From NCBI GenBank assembly GCA_051294375.1, contig CM119267.1, positions 12,781,081 to 12,845,080 of the forward strand: a stretch of DNA of 64,000 nt, given 5' to 3'. The position numbers and the translations under genes were made by a program. Below are positions 47,357-59,705 of this stretch, piece by piece. Under the pieces are notes generated by a model. The model ran no database searches and was not told the DNA's origin. It worked only from the letters and a program-made list of their open reading frames with translations. The DNA is from Paraspadella gotoi. Lineage: Eukaryota > Chaetognatha. How positions within the stretch are numbered: position 1 is the first letter of the stretch; every line of letters begins with the position of its first letter.

Positions 47357-47667
47357 CTGCACAAATAAAACAAGGTCATGAATACAGAAAAAGAGAAACA
47401 ATTAAAGATGAAAAAAAGTTGATAAACCAATTTAAAGTTGTCTCCAGAAACATAACGAGATAGTCTATTTATGGTAGTGCCTGAATCTAGATTCAGATTT
47501 TCAAAAAACTTTAAAAATATGATCAGAACCATATTTAATGGAAATTAGATACACAGCCGGTAGGTCAAGTAAGCTCAAAAGGTTAGTAATAAAAATCGAG
47601 TGACTCGAATATGCAAATGAGATTAATGCGTCATCGTAAGGTTGAATATAAGACAAAAGAGAGCATT

Positions 47668-48242
47668 GTGGATAAGGCGCTAAGTAGGCAGAAGATGACT
47701 ATCCGTAACTTCTATAACCCCCTCTAGCAGACATGGAACGGGTCCTGGGCTTGGAACCAGGCTTGAGGGTTTGCCACGCCCCCAAAGCGGCTTACGGCCG
47801 TCCTTACTCTTCCCGCAGGGTAGGTACTGGATTGGGATTAAACCCGGTACCTAGTGGTCATGAGCTGATGGCTTTACTCAATGAGCCATTGGGTCACAAC
47901 TGAAAGTGTCATGCTTATAGGCGGGGTGAACCTAGGAATGCCTGAGTACATGCCCCCCAGATTGTAACCCACCCTGCACTGCTTCCAGTGGAGGGAGGGG
48001 AGCAATCTTCAGCACGTCCATGGGCCTGGAATCAGAAGGTTGGAATACGCTCGACAGGAGGGGTTAACAGTGTGGAAAAGGCGCTAAGTGGGCAGAAGAT
48101 GACTATTCGTAACTTCTATAACCCCCTCTAGCAGACGTGGAACGGGTCCTGGGCTTGAAACCAGGCTTGAGGGTTTGCGACGCCCCCAAGGCAGCTTAGG
48201 GCTGTCCTCACTCTTCCCGCAGGGTAGGTACTGGATTGGGAT
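47668..48242 (-). repeat. 404-bp tandem duplication containing a tRNA-derived SINE
   Basis: GTGGATAAGGCGCTAAGTAG at 47668 recurs at 48072, and both copies end at GTACTGGATTGGGATT (47838 and 48242). The first copy continues into the tRNA-like region at 47830-47895; the second stops just before it. Copies differ by few substitutions, so the duplication is young. Confidence 0.8.
47830..47895 (-). repeat. tRNA-related (SINE head) sequence
   Basis: On the minus strand box A-like TGGCTCATTGAGTAAAG (complement of 47872-47888) and box B-like CGGGTTTAATCCC (complement of 47834-47846) are spaced as in a tRNA. The acceptor stem does not close, so it is a tRNA-derived SINE promoter and not a tRNA gene. 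Confidence 0.6.
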
Positions 48243-48489
48243 TTTGTTCGTTTTTCTTACTCTGATAAACGCGCGATCTATCGACTAGCGCGAACAAAAG
48301 GGCATTTCGTGGCGAGGCGGACCGATATGAGAATTAAAGATGCTTATTTCTTAACTCAGATACTGAATGGTCAAATTGACCGAACCACCGCGATCCGCCC
48401 GTGTCGCTGATCCGATTTTTATTTCGCAACATTTTTTGTGACAAATTTTTTTTTCGGATCAGAGACATCGAAGTCTCGTCGGTTTTAGC

Positions 48490-48530
48490 CAATGAGATGC
48501 CGCCAATTAAAACAGTGTATCCTGATTGGT
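48490..48530 (+). promoter_or_regulatory. CCAAT-box cluster upstream of the 48.6-kb gene
   Basis: AGCCAATGAG, GCCAATTAAA and GATTGGTCG (reverse CCAAT) lie within 45 bases, about 120-160 bases before the first supported exon. NF-Y-type CCAAT boxes mark many animal promoters. CTGATCCGATTTT also occurs twice nearby (48408, 48572). The promoter role is inference. Confidence 0.4.
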
Positions 48531-48646
48531 CGATATTTCTGATCTACTAATTTAGTCGTGTCCTCTGATCCGATTTTAGATTGTTATTTGTATATCGTTA
48601 ATACTTTTTTATTAAATATTGCTAAAAATTGACTATGTGTTTACAG

Positions 48647-50326
48647 TTCATTGAATAAAGAAATATCAAAAACTATTGAACTTTATAAAGCTAACAGTTT
48701 AGAAATGGAGAAAAAGGAGAGATTGAAGCGAGGGCTGTACTACGCATGCTGGGATAAGATCAAACGATACATGAGGTCCACGAAAGTGGGAACGTTTTCA
48801 ATTGGGGCGAAAAAGAAGATCAAAGCCTTGGCACTGGGTAAAATCCAATAGGGCGGCAGCGAACGGTTGTTCAGACAAGTGGGTCAGGGAAAGGTTAGCC
48901 TCATATTTTTAATTTTTACTCGTTTTATTTTTTATTGACAAATGTTTCATTGTCGATGACTTTATCGTAGGTTTGAGGAGAAATCTAAAGATTGGGGGCG
49001 AATGGGGGGACCACGTCCTGAATATTGGGATCGTCTCTGGGTAAACCTCCCAGAGGAAAAAGAATTCCGCAGGATATTCGCTGGCAGATTCCCACACAAC
49101 CTGTTTTGGATTCCAGTAGGGCTAAGTATTTTCTCCCGGCAAATAAGATCGCTTTGTGTTCGCAAGCGACGATTGGAGAATCTGAGAAACTGGACATGGG
49201 ACGATAGTGCCATTGTCGACCCCTTCCTTAGTCATCGGTGAGGCGATTATTTTTCTATGGTTAGCTTTAGTCAATTTAAAAGTATATTTACATTTACATT
49301 TACATCAGGCACGAAAACAGACGCTTTTCGGTCTTCGAGGGCATTCATATGGCCGTTCCGCAGTGCTTTCAAACGCCAATATTTTTCATTGACGAAGCAA
49401 AGCTGCAAACCTTTGCGAAANNNNNNNNNNNNNNNNNNNNNNNNNNNNNNNNNNNNNNNNNNNNNNNNNNNNNNNNNNNNNNNNNNNNNNNNNNNNNNNN
49501 NNNNNNNNNNNNNNNNNNNNNNNNNNNNNNNNNNNNNNNNNNNNNNNNNNNNNNNNNNNNNNNNNNNNNNNNNNNNNNNNNNNNNNNNNNNNNNNNNNNN
49601 NNNNNNNNNNNNNNNNNNNNNNNNNNNNNNNNNNNNNNNNNNNNNNNNNNNNNNNNNNNNNNNNNNNNNNNNNNNNNNNNNNNNNNNNNNNNNNNNNNNN
49701 NNNNNNNNNNNNNNNNNNNNNNNNNNNNNNNNNNNNNNNNNNNNNNNNNNNNNNNNNNNNNNNNNNNNNNNNNNNNNNNNNNNNNNNNNNNNNNNNNNNN
49801 NNNNNNNNNNNNNNNNNNNNNNNNNNNNNNNNNNNNNNNNNNNNNNNNNNNNNNNNNNNNNNNNNNNNNNNNNNNNNNNNNNNNNNNNNNNNNNNNNNNN
49901 NNNNNNNNNNNNNNNNNNNNNNNNNNNNNNNNNNNNNNNNNNNNNNNNNNNNNNNNNNNNNNNNNNNNNNNNNNNNNNNNNNNNNNNNNNNNNNNNNNNN
50001 NNNNNNNNNNNNNNNNNNNNNNNNNNNNNNNNNNNNNNNNNNNNNNNNNNNNNNNNNNNNNNNNNNNNNNNNNNNNNNNNNNNNNNNNNNNNNNNNNNNN
50101 NNNNNNNNNNNNNNNNNNNNNNNNNNNNNNNNNNNNNNNNNNNNNNNNNNNNNNNNNNNNNNNNNNNNNNNNNNNNNNNNNNNNNNNNNNNNNNNNNNNN
50201 NNNNNNNNNNNCCGAAAGACAACTCTTAGCAAATTGAGTCAGTGGTTCGCTGGGCGATTTGCCCTGACGTCCACTAAGAAGAAACGCTCGTCAGCGATGC
50301 GCTGTCCCTACGCTGGCTATCATTAG
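48647..50326 (+). CDS. Uncharacterised multi-exon gene, interrupted by an assembly gap
   Basis: Exon 48647-48893 follows the acceptor TGTGTTTACAG and encodes a basic, helical segment (KTIELYKANSLEMEKKERLK, then RGLYYACWDKIKRYMRSTKV). The frame meets a stop near 48849, but one extra G in the GGG at 48838-48840 would explain it, and the shifted frame reaches donor AAAG|GTTAGC in exactly the phase needed. Exon 48971-49237 continues WGRMGGPRPEYWDRLWVNLP then EEKEFRRIFAGRFPHNLFWI. The intron 49238-49308 (GTGAGG..TTTACATCAG) joins in phase to exon 49309-49420, which runs into the gap. After the gap 50212-50326 is open to a stop (SQWFAGRFALTSTKKKRSSA). No family recognised; domesticated transposon or host gene are both possible. 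Confidence 0.6.
49421..50211. other. Assembly gap, 791 N
   Basis: Unknown sequence. Reading frames said to cross it are meaningless except that coding-like sequence abuts it on both sides in the plus orientation. Confidence 0.99.
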
Positions 50327-50437
50327 ACTTGTCCAGTTCCACGAAGCCATCTCCGATACACATTTATCTGGTCCCGTTTGGACACGTGGGACCATTTAAG
50401 GACTGGAACGCAAGAATACGAATATCTCTCTCCTTTC

Positions 50438-51124
50438 AAGCCAGAGGAGGCAAGGGGCTATCATTGGTCAATTTTTAAGCAGTCCACCGTTGAGGTTCGA
50501 TCGTAGGTACGACCCCGGCAGATTTTTCTGAAAAAAAAAAGTTCGATCCGAGAAAAAAAAAGTAGAAAATGAAAGGTAGGAATGGTAGAAATGGAGGACA
50601 GAAATTCTAAATTTTCACAGGAAAATTTATAAATTTAACGGAAAATTTGTAATTTTGATGGTCAGCAAGACCACTAATNNNNNNNNNNCTAAACATGCAG
50701 CGTTTGGGTGCTTTCGCTGATAATGCTGATAATGCTGTGTCTTATTGTACCAAATTTAGTTGATATATAGTATATTTTACACGATGAAACTAAATTGTTG
50801 CAAAATTATTACTATTTATTGTCAAATGTACATTTTTGGAGGCATATCGTTCTTTCGTCTGAACTACGCACCTGATTGGTTGAAAGCCAGAGGAGGCAAG
50901 GGGCTATCATTGGTCAATTTTTAAGCAGTCCACCGTTGAGGTTCGATCGTAGGTACGACCCCGGCAGATTTTTCTGAAAAAAAAAAGTTCGATCCGAGAA
51001 AAAAAAAGTAGAAAATGAAAGGTAGGAATGGTAGAAATGGAGGACAGAAATTCTAAATTTTCACAGGAAAATTTATAAATTTAACGGAAAATTTGTAATT
51101 TTGATGGTCAGCAAGACCACTAAT
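50438..51124 (+). repeat. Two identical 241-base direct copies around a 10-N gap
   Basis: 50438-50678 and 50884-51124 appear identical base for base (AAGCCAGAGGAGGCAAGGGG to GCAAGACCACTAAT). The spacer contains a 10-N gap at 50679-50688. Perfect identity next to a gap points to an uncollapsed contig overlap. Confidence 0.85.
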
Positions 51125-51229
51125 AAAAAGTATTAGGATTGTTTTTTTTTATAAATAATTCTCATAGACTCTGCTGGGCAGTTGTTAGCGGTGAATATAT
51201 TTCTGGTCAGAGGAAAATTTGTAATTTAG

Positions 51230-51925
51230 CCTTGTCGGGTTTTCGACGAATTTTTCGTTGCCACCGGAGTGAAGAGTGAAGTTTTGGCCGACGAATTTAC
51301 AACTCGGTCAAGGAGAGTTTCAAGTCCTCTCACTCTCGGACCACATAAAGAAAGTAAAGGAAAAGTAACTCCTCCACAAATTTTTTCTCCCACTTTTCTC
51401 CATGAATTTTTCCTTGCCAGCGGAGTGAAGAGTGAAGTTTTGGCTGACGAATTTACAAAGTGGTCAAGGAGAATTTCATATAACAAATAAAGATAAACTT
51501 ATATTTTCTTTTTTCTCTCGGACTCTCGGACCACATAAAGAAACTAAAGAAACTAAAGAAATAACCTGTTCAACTCGTACAACTTCCCTCTTTTCCACAA
51601 ATTTTTTGTCCCACTTTCCTCCACGAATTTTTCGTTGCCAGCAGAGTGAAGAGTGAAGTTTTGGCCGACGAATTTACAAAGTGGTCAAGGAGAATTTCAT
51701 ATAACAAATTAAGATAAACTTATATTTTCCTTTTTTCTCTCACTCTCGGACCACATAAAGAAACTAAAGAAGCTAAAGAAACTAAAGAAATAACTTGTAT
51801 AACTTGTATAACTTCCTTCTTTCCACAAATTTTTTCTCCCACTTTCCTCCACGAATTTTTTCTTGCCAGCAGAGTCTAGCGCGAAGTTTTTACCCCGAAA
51901 TTCGCAACTCGGTCAAGGAGAATTT
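51230..51925 (+). repeat. Tandem satellite-like repeats, unit 156-228 bases
   Basis: Four units marked by GAGTGAAGAGTGAAGTTTTG start at about 51266, 51422, 51643 and 51871. Each has the order CACGAATTTTTCGTTGCCAG, TTTACAA(A/C)GTGGTCAAGGAG, CTCTCGGACCACATAAAG. Units 2 and 3 share an extra AACAAATnAAGATAAACTTA segment. No coding frame survives across units. Confidence 0.85.
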
Positions 51926-52100
51926 CCAAATCCGCACGCCACGCCGCTACACCCCCCTTGCTCTCCGGACACTAATACTTACTACTATACCCACACCCCC
52001 CCACACCCCCCCCTCGCTCCGGCCACTAATACCCAGTACTGTGGTCAAAAATCTGCTTAATAAAGTTATGTCTATATCACTGTCTCTCCTTCTCCGCCTT

Positions 52101-53254
52101 CCTTCGCTCCCTCCTTGGACACTTCCCATCCACTGTGAAGTAGCATCATCAACAGATTCCCAGGCGTTGTGCACTGTGGGCTAGGAGTCATACTCCAGCC
52201 GGAAACGATAAACATCATCCCCACATTTCCATTTCATGTCTCTCTCCATGTGTACGGGCCCCACTCTCCAACAAAGCGCTTGACCTCATTCCAATTGTAA
52301 ATTAGCAGTGCCACGGTGGACACCCTTCTCCGTCGCTCGAAGAATTTCACAACCAGCATCTTCTAAGATTTTATCAAAGTAGGAGTTGGGCACTTGCGAC
52401 ATGTCGCCCTTGCAGGCGCCAAAGGAAGCGACCCAAGTACCCGGCCTTTTTGAGCGACGCTGACGAAGCGGGACCCTCTTTTGTCTGTCCAATGGTAGGG
52501 AATTTCCAGCACGAAAACGAATTCAAGAAATTCTGCTGTCCTAGAATCGCTATGTGAGCACGTTGAAGGTGCCTCGCGATTAAATCCCGCATCAATTGAA
52601 TGTCGCGGTGCGCCTTTCGTTGACGATTCGAACCACTTTGGAGATATCCTTGAGTTCTACCCTCCACGTGAATATGAACTTGGGAAGGGATGCCCGATGC
52701 TCCAGAGAGATGAGTCGAACTACAATTAAGTGTTTTAGTTGTTTCTCATATTTTTTATTTCTACGATTTTCCACAGTTTTAATTTTTATTTATTTTGTTT
52801 TATATTTCTTTATATTAATTTTATTTTTATTTCAACGATTCTCACTAGTGTTTGTGAATTTTCTATATTATTTTTATTTAATTTTTATTTAATTTTATTT
52901 TTATTTCACGATTCCACAAATTTATTTACTTTTATAATTGCCGTTTTTAATCAATTAGTTTTTAATCGGATGTTTGAAGCAGTAGCCGTTGAAAAGCAGT
53001 GAACCAATCAGTAAACACTAAGCAGTAAACACCGAGTCAGACCCTAGCAGGCCCGACCCGCCGAAGCCGTTATTCCAAAACAGATAAGAATGTGAAATAG
53101 TATATTTAAGAATATTTAGAGTTGATCGCTGTTTGAAAAATTTTTGAAGAAAAAGTTTGAGTATTTTTTTTTTGTAGGTAAGTAATTTTCGAGAGAGTAT
53201 TGTTCTGTAGGTAAGTAATTTTCGAGTAGTTTTTTCAAAAAATAAAAAAGAAAA

Positions 53255-53307
<53 letters not shown>

Positions 53308-54860
53308 AAAATAAAAAATAAAAAAAAATATATATAATTTAAAGAAATAAAAGAAAGGCAAAAATATGTTACAATTGTTTACAATTGGAAATTTTTACAA
53401 TTTTTTCCAATCGCAGCTTGTAAAAGATTTTATTTTTATTTGTATTAAAATTAAGATATAGCTTCTCATTAAAAAGATATTTGGAGTTCCCATTTTTATT
53501 ATATTTTTAAAAATAAATTTTTGAATTTCATCTTCAATATTATATACTGCAATATTCCTTCGTCCCTCCTGGACACTTCCCATCCACGTGTATCTCACAG
53601 CCCGTGTACACTGATGGTAGGAGTCATACCCACGGAAACGATAACACATCCCCCATTTCATTCATGTTCTCTCTCCATGTGTAGCGGCCCTCTCAACAAG
53701 CGCTGACCTATTCATTGTAAATGAGAGTCCACGGTGGCACCCTTCTCGGCGCTCGAAGAATTTCCACCAGCTTTCTAGATTTATCAAGTAGAGTTGCACT
53801 GGCGAATGTCGCCCTTGCGGCGCAAGACGGGACCAAGTACCGCCTTTGTGAGCGCGCTGACGAAGCGGGACCCTCTTCTGTCTGTCCCATGGTACAGGTG
53901 ATTTCCGCGAAACCGTTTCAGAAATTCTGCTGTCCAAACGCCTGAGCGTTGAGGTGCCGCGATTAATCCCGCATCATTGAATGTCCTCGGTGCCCTTTCG
54001 TGGACATGAACCACTTGGATTCCTTGAGTTCTACCTCCTGGGGGGATGCCGATGCTCCAGAAGATCGAGTTTCGAACTCATAGTGTTTATTTTTTTCTTA
54101 TGTATTCCGATTCCGTTTATTTATTATTTTATTTAATTTTATTTAATTTATTTATTTCACGATTCAACAGTTTTAATTTTATTTATTTTTATTTAATTTT
54201 TATTTAATTTATTTTATTCACGATTCACAATTTATTTACTTTTTATAATTTGCCGTTTTTAATCATTAGTTTTTAATGATGTTGAAGCAGTAGCCGTTGA
54301 AAAGCAGTGAACAATCAGTAAACATAAGCAGATAAACACCGATCAGACCCTAGCAGCCGACCGCAGCCGGTATTCCAAACAGATAGGAATGTGAAATAGT
54401 ATATTAGAAGAGTTTAGAGGATCGCCTGTTGAAAATTTTTGAGAAAAGTTTGAGTATTGTTTTTTTGTAGTAAGTAATTTTCGACGAGGATTGTTCTGTA
54501 GGTAAGTATTTTCGAGTTAGTTTTTCAATAAAAAAAGAAAATTAAAATAATAATATAATCAATTATAAAAATAATATAATAAATAATTAAAAAATAAAAT
54601 AATAAAAAAAATAAATATATATAAAAAAAATTTAAAAAAAAAATCTATATAATCTTAAAAATAAAAGAAAGGCAAAATATGTTACAATTGCTTACAACTT
54701 TGGAATTTTTACAATTTTTTCAATCGCACTTGTAAAAGATTTATTTTTATTTGTATTAAAATTAAATATAGCTTCTCATTAAAAGATATTTGGGTCTCCC
54801 ATTTTTATATATGTTAAAAATAATTTTGAATTTCATCTTCAGATATTAGATACGCAATAT
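52101..54860 (-). repeat. About 1.4-kb tandem duplication; coding-like minus-strand segment
   Basis: Unit 1 is 52101-53556 and unit 2 is 53557-54860. Unit 2 follows unit 1 closely but lacks many single bases. Both contain minus-strand protein-like stretches at the same place (52270-52700; 53680-54020), such as TDKRGSRFVS in unit 1 and TDRRGSRFVS in unit 2. The frame changes several times and I do not recognise it. Each unit ends with AT-rich sequence, an ATAA run and the octamer palindrome module of family A. Confidence 0.75.
53262..53310 (+). repeat. (AAAT)n microsatellite
   Basis: About 12 units of AAAT/ATAA; the corresponding place in the second duplication unit (54570-54610) is irregular. 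Confidence 0.9.
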
Positions 54861-55544
54861 GTAAATTAGATTAAAGCATTTATTATACTAATTGGATTTA
54901 TATGGGTACTATTTTCATTTGCATATTACAGTAATCATAATGAAGTGGAATTCAACAAGAATACTTAATCAAATTTTTTATATGAAAAGTCACAGCTATT
55001 TTCAAGATGGAGAAGCGATATCTAAATTTAACTTCTATGATGACACTTGTCTTACTAAACTTCATGATTCTATCTTTTTATTAAAAAAACGTTAGTTCCA
55101 GCCAAAACATAAAAGCGCAGTAGTTTTTGATATAAAACAGCTTGCGACGACGACGACGACGGACGTACAAAGATAGCTCTTTAAACATTATAAGCCAGGA
55201 CCAGGCGTAAGCTAGTCCTGGCTCGATAATTAAATTATAAGTTATATTATCAATCAAACAATTTGATCAAATTAATAATTTAGAATTATTAAATATTAAC
55301 TGAATTTTATGATAAGAATTCGAAACCAAGTAAAATAGAACTGGTTTATTTAATGTAAATCGAGAAATGCGAGAGAAAAAATTACAATGCCTTTAAATGA
55401 ACTACTTTGTTATGAATAGGATTCGAAAGGTGAAAGAATTTTAGGCCGAAATATTATTACATTTTATGAATTAAAGGTTTTCCTTCGATCTTACTCTCTC
55501 TGATCCTGCTCTCAAAGTCTTATGGAAAAAAAACTTACTTGATT

Positions 55545-55600
55545 GTCAAAATGCTGATGAGATTCTCTCGCTACAGAGTCCAAACATGTCAGGACTGAAT
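55545..55600 (+). ncRNA. Hammerhead motif with G12 substitution
   Basis: CTGATGA (55554-55560), a 6-bp stem II (GAUUCU with AGAGUC), CAAAC where GAAAC is expected, AT, then GTC (about 55588-55590). G-to-C at the catalytic G12 should inactivate it. Confidence 0.5.
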
Positions 55601-58600
55601 AAACTTTCAATACTATTCGTTGTAAAATGATTTAAATGTTTATTTTCACTATAAAGAAACACAAGGTTCTGATTTAAGTTGTTTTACTAAATATCGAAAT
55701 TGGAAAAAAAATCTTAAAGCTAGGATCAAGCCATGATGATAGTCATTCATGATGCGATGATTCATTATCATCCTAATAACAATACATGGGTGTATGAGGA
55801 AGAGAGAGAGAGAGAGAGGAGAGGAGAGAGGCTGGATCAGTTTCCCGCCAAACGGGAAACGCAATCGATTTTTAGGGAAAATCCACGTTACGGATGACAT
55901 TTGGATTTTGTATTGAGAAAAAAGCGCCGGAAAAATGGCGATAATAAAAGTTTTTAGAAGGAAAAGAATGAGAGAGAAGACGAGAGAGAGAGAAAAGAGA
56001 GTAGCTGACAGCGCTGGACAGCGTGGACCGCCGCTGGACGCCGCTGCAGAGCTGAACATTTTCGTCATCGAATATGAAGTGACGAACTCTTTTTCCTCTC
56101 TATAAAAAAAATATTACAAAAATATTTGGGATATAGCCATAAAGAAATTTTCTTCTGAAATGTAATTATAATGTACAGAATTTTCGTTTGAGCATGTTCC
56201 TACTAAATTTTTGATTCCCCCACTTAGAGCCTACCCTATTCAGAAAAAATAACTTGTATAATGCTAAACTAAGTTCTATTAATAATATCACAAAATTATA
56301 TCCCTATTAACAAATGTCTTATAGTTGAAAAATACCTCAGTTACGATATGATTTTTGACTTCCAAATATTTTTTTCTAATTTTAAAAATTTATCGAATGA
56401 AATTTATTGATGTTCTTTTAGGAAAAACCAACCGCAGGTCAATTTATATATTGAATTATTAATTTATAAATAGTTTATCAAACTCAAATAACTTATATTT
56501 TAAAAAGTATAAAATGATTATTATACACTTAAAATATGTTATATTAATATGTATTTTCATGATAACAAAAAGTCAATGTTTAATTTTGCATTCTCTCTTA
56601 TTCAACTTCTATTTAGAATATATCTTCCCTGTGGGTCCACCGGTTCAAATTACAGAGATAAATTAAATACAAATTTATTTTTTTTAAATTAATGCATATT
56701 GTTCGACGAAAGTTGCTGCATTATATAATTAGTCACATTAGCTGATTTCATTAATGCAGTGTCATATATTATTCTTCACTTTTTTTAAATGTATCCACGG
56801 ATAATTCTCGGATTAATTTGGGATTTGATTGAGAAAAAGCCCCAATTAAAGTTTGTGAGAAAAAAAAACAAATCATTTTCAAAAAAGAACGTCACGCAAG
56901 AGATCGTAAAGAGAAAAGAGGACCAGAAAGAGAAAGAGAGAGAAGAGGACAAAAGCTGGACAGCTGCTGAAGGCGCTGATACAGTCATGCAAAAACTGAA
57001 ATCGCTTTTTCTGAATAAAAGAAAAAAGAATAAAAGAATAAAGAAAGGAAAATGTTACAATGTTCATGAATATTTTTATCCAATTTTTCCAATCGCAGCT
57101 TGTAAAAGATTATTTTATTTGTATTAAAATAAATTATATTCTCTTAAAATTATTATGAGTTCCCATTTTTAGGTTTAAAAAATTTTGATTCTCTTCAAAT
57201 TATATACTGCAATATGTAAATTAGATAAAAGCATTCTATATACTAATTCTGGTTGATAATGAGTACTATATCTCATTTGTATGAGTTAATTCTAATGAAG
57301 TTGGAAATTCAAACAAAATATACTTTAATCCAAATGTAATAAGAAAATATTCCAGCTAATTTCAGATGAGAAGCCAATCTAATTTTTAACATTACTATGA
57401 ATGCACACTTGTAAAACAAATAAAAAAAAAATTCATAAATCATTATAATTTAAATTTAAAAAACGGCAAGTCACAGCCAACTATACAGCGTAGTTAGTTA
57501 TTTTAACAACAGCGGTCGGCCGAATCTCTCCTCTAACGTAATATACCATAGTTATGTATGATAGAAGAATTCGCGTTCACGCTGTTTTTAAATAAAAACT
57601 ACTACGCTTTATAGTTTGGCTGTGACTTACGTTTTTTGTTAAATAAAATATTATTATGATTATGATAAAGTTTTACAAAGATAGTTCTGTAAGTTAAAAT
57701 TAGATATGGCTTTCATTCTGAATAGCTTTGATATTTTCATAACATTGGATAAGTATATTTTGTTTGAATTTCCACTTATTTATATTTACTGCAATAAAAA
57801 AATTAAAAAGCCAAATGAATAGATTATGTACTTTATACATATCCAAAATTAGTATATAGAATGCTTTAATCTAATTAATATTGCGTACTAAGTATTAAGA
57901 TGAATTCAAAATTGTTTTTTAATCGCTCTAATAATAAATGGGAAACTCATAATAATTTATGAGAAGCTATATCTTAATTTTAATAAAATAAAAAATAAAT
58001 TCTTTTACAAGCTGCGATTGGAAAAAATGAAAATTTCCAATGTAAACCATTGTAACATTTTTTGCCTTTCTTTTATTTTCTTTTTATTTCTGTATTCTTT
58101 TATTTCAGAAAAAGCGAGTTCAGTTCTGCAACTGACTGTACAGCGGGGCTTCAAGCAGCTGTCCAGTTTTCTCTCTGTTCTCTGCTCTTTCTCTTTCTGT
58201 CTCTTTCTCTCTTTACGATCTTGCGTGATCGTTTCTTTTTTTGAAAAATATGAATTGATGTTTTTTTTCTAAAACTTTATTCGGGCTTTTTCTCAATCAC
58301 GACAAATCCCAAATTTACATCGAGATTTTCGTGGATACATTTTTTACAAAAAAGTGAAGTAATAATTATATTGACATGCATTGTACATGTAAATCAGCTA
58401 GTGATTATTATATATGCAGCACTTTCGCGAACAATAGATTACATTAAAAAAAATAAACTTCTTGTATTTATATTATTGATAACTTTGAACCGGTTGGCCC
58501 ACCGTATGGCAATTTATCTAAATAGGAGTATACAGAGAGATATAGTCAAGATAACATATTTTTGTGTTATTCTGATAATTATACATTATTAAATTATAAA

Positions 58601-59654
58601 TACTTTTAGGTATCTATTTAATCTTTTTATCTTTTTTAATAATATTATGTTGAGTTGTTGTACTATTTTAAATTAATTAAATAGCAATATAATAGATTTG
58701 TACTTCGGTCTGGTTTCTTGCTCTAAAAAAAGAACAATTCAAAAAATTTCAATCAAGATTTTTCTAAAATTTTTAAAATGAGCGAAAAAAAAATATTGGA
58801 AGTTCAAAAATATCATTGTCGTAAACCTGAGTATTTCACTATAATTTTTGTCTAATAGGGATTATAATTTTTGGTCATTATTATATGAAAAGCGCATTTA
58901 GCTTATTCAAGTTTTTTTCCTTTCTGGATAGGGGTAGCCCTCTCATAATGGTGGTGGTGAATCAAAAATTTTAGTATGGGAACATGCTCAAACGAAAATT
59001 TATGCATTTTTAAGTTTACTTTCAGATGATACAAAGACAATTCTTATATGGCTCTATACCCAATATTTTATTCTTGTAATAATTTTTTAGAAAGGAAAAA
59101 GAGTGCCGGTCCCACTCATATTCGTCGGAAAATGAAGTTCAGCTCTGCAGCGGCGTCAGCGGGCGGTCCAGCGGCGTCCAGCAGGCCTGTTCCAGTGATC
59201 CTCTCTTTTCTCTCTCTCTCCCTCTCTCTCTCTCTTTTTTTCCTTCTAAAACTTTTATTATCGCTTACTTCCGCGCTTTTTTTTCTCAATACAAAAAGTC
59301 CCAAATTTACATCCGATATTTTCGTGCGAATTTGTTCTCCCTAAAATTTCTGATGGCTGTGTCGTTGGCGAGAAACTGTCCACCTCTCTCTCTCTCTCTC
59401 TCTCTCCTCTCTCATCCTTTCCACTCATGACGTCATTTGGTTTGTTTTATTTTAGGATGAGTGAATGTGGACTATCATTCGCATCAATGAGAGACTACAT
59501 CATGGCTTCGCCTTATGCTTTTAAGATTTTTTTATTTCCAATTTAGATATATTTATGTTAAAAACATCTTAAATCAGACTCTTGTTTCTTTTTGAGTATA
59601 AATAATACATATTTTAAATCTATTTTACAACGGCATAGTACTTTTGCAAAAGTT

Positions 59655-59705
59655 TATTAGTCTGATGATCTTTTGACTCTGTCGCTAGACTCCATCAGAA
59701 TTTTC
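59655..59705 (-). ncRNA. Degenerate hammerhead, partner of the 55.55-kb copy
   Basis: The minus strand reads CTGATGG, then a short GACTC-type stem, then sequence that no longer holds GAAAC or GTC. It aligns with 55545-55600 as the opposite arm of the palindrome. Confidence 0.35.

Noticed and set aside
49257-50326. ORFs of 278-326 codons
   Set aside because: They are artefacts of the 791-N gap; only the flanking real bases were used.
50485-50510. tRNA box B-like GAGGTTCGATCG
   Set aside because: No matching box A or cloverleaf; the block is part of an exact duplicated segment.
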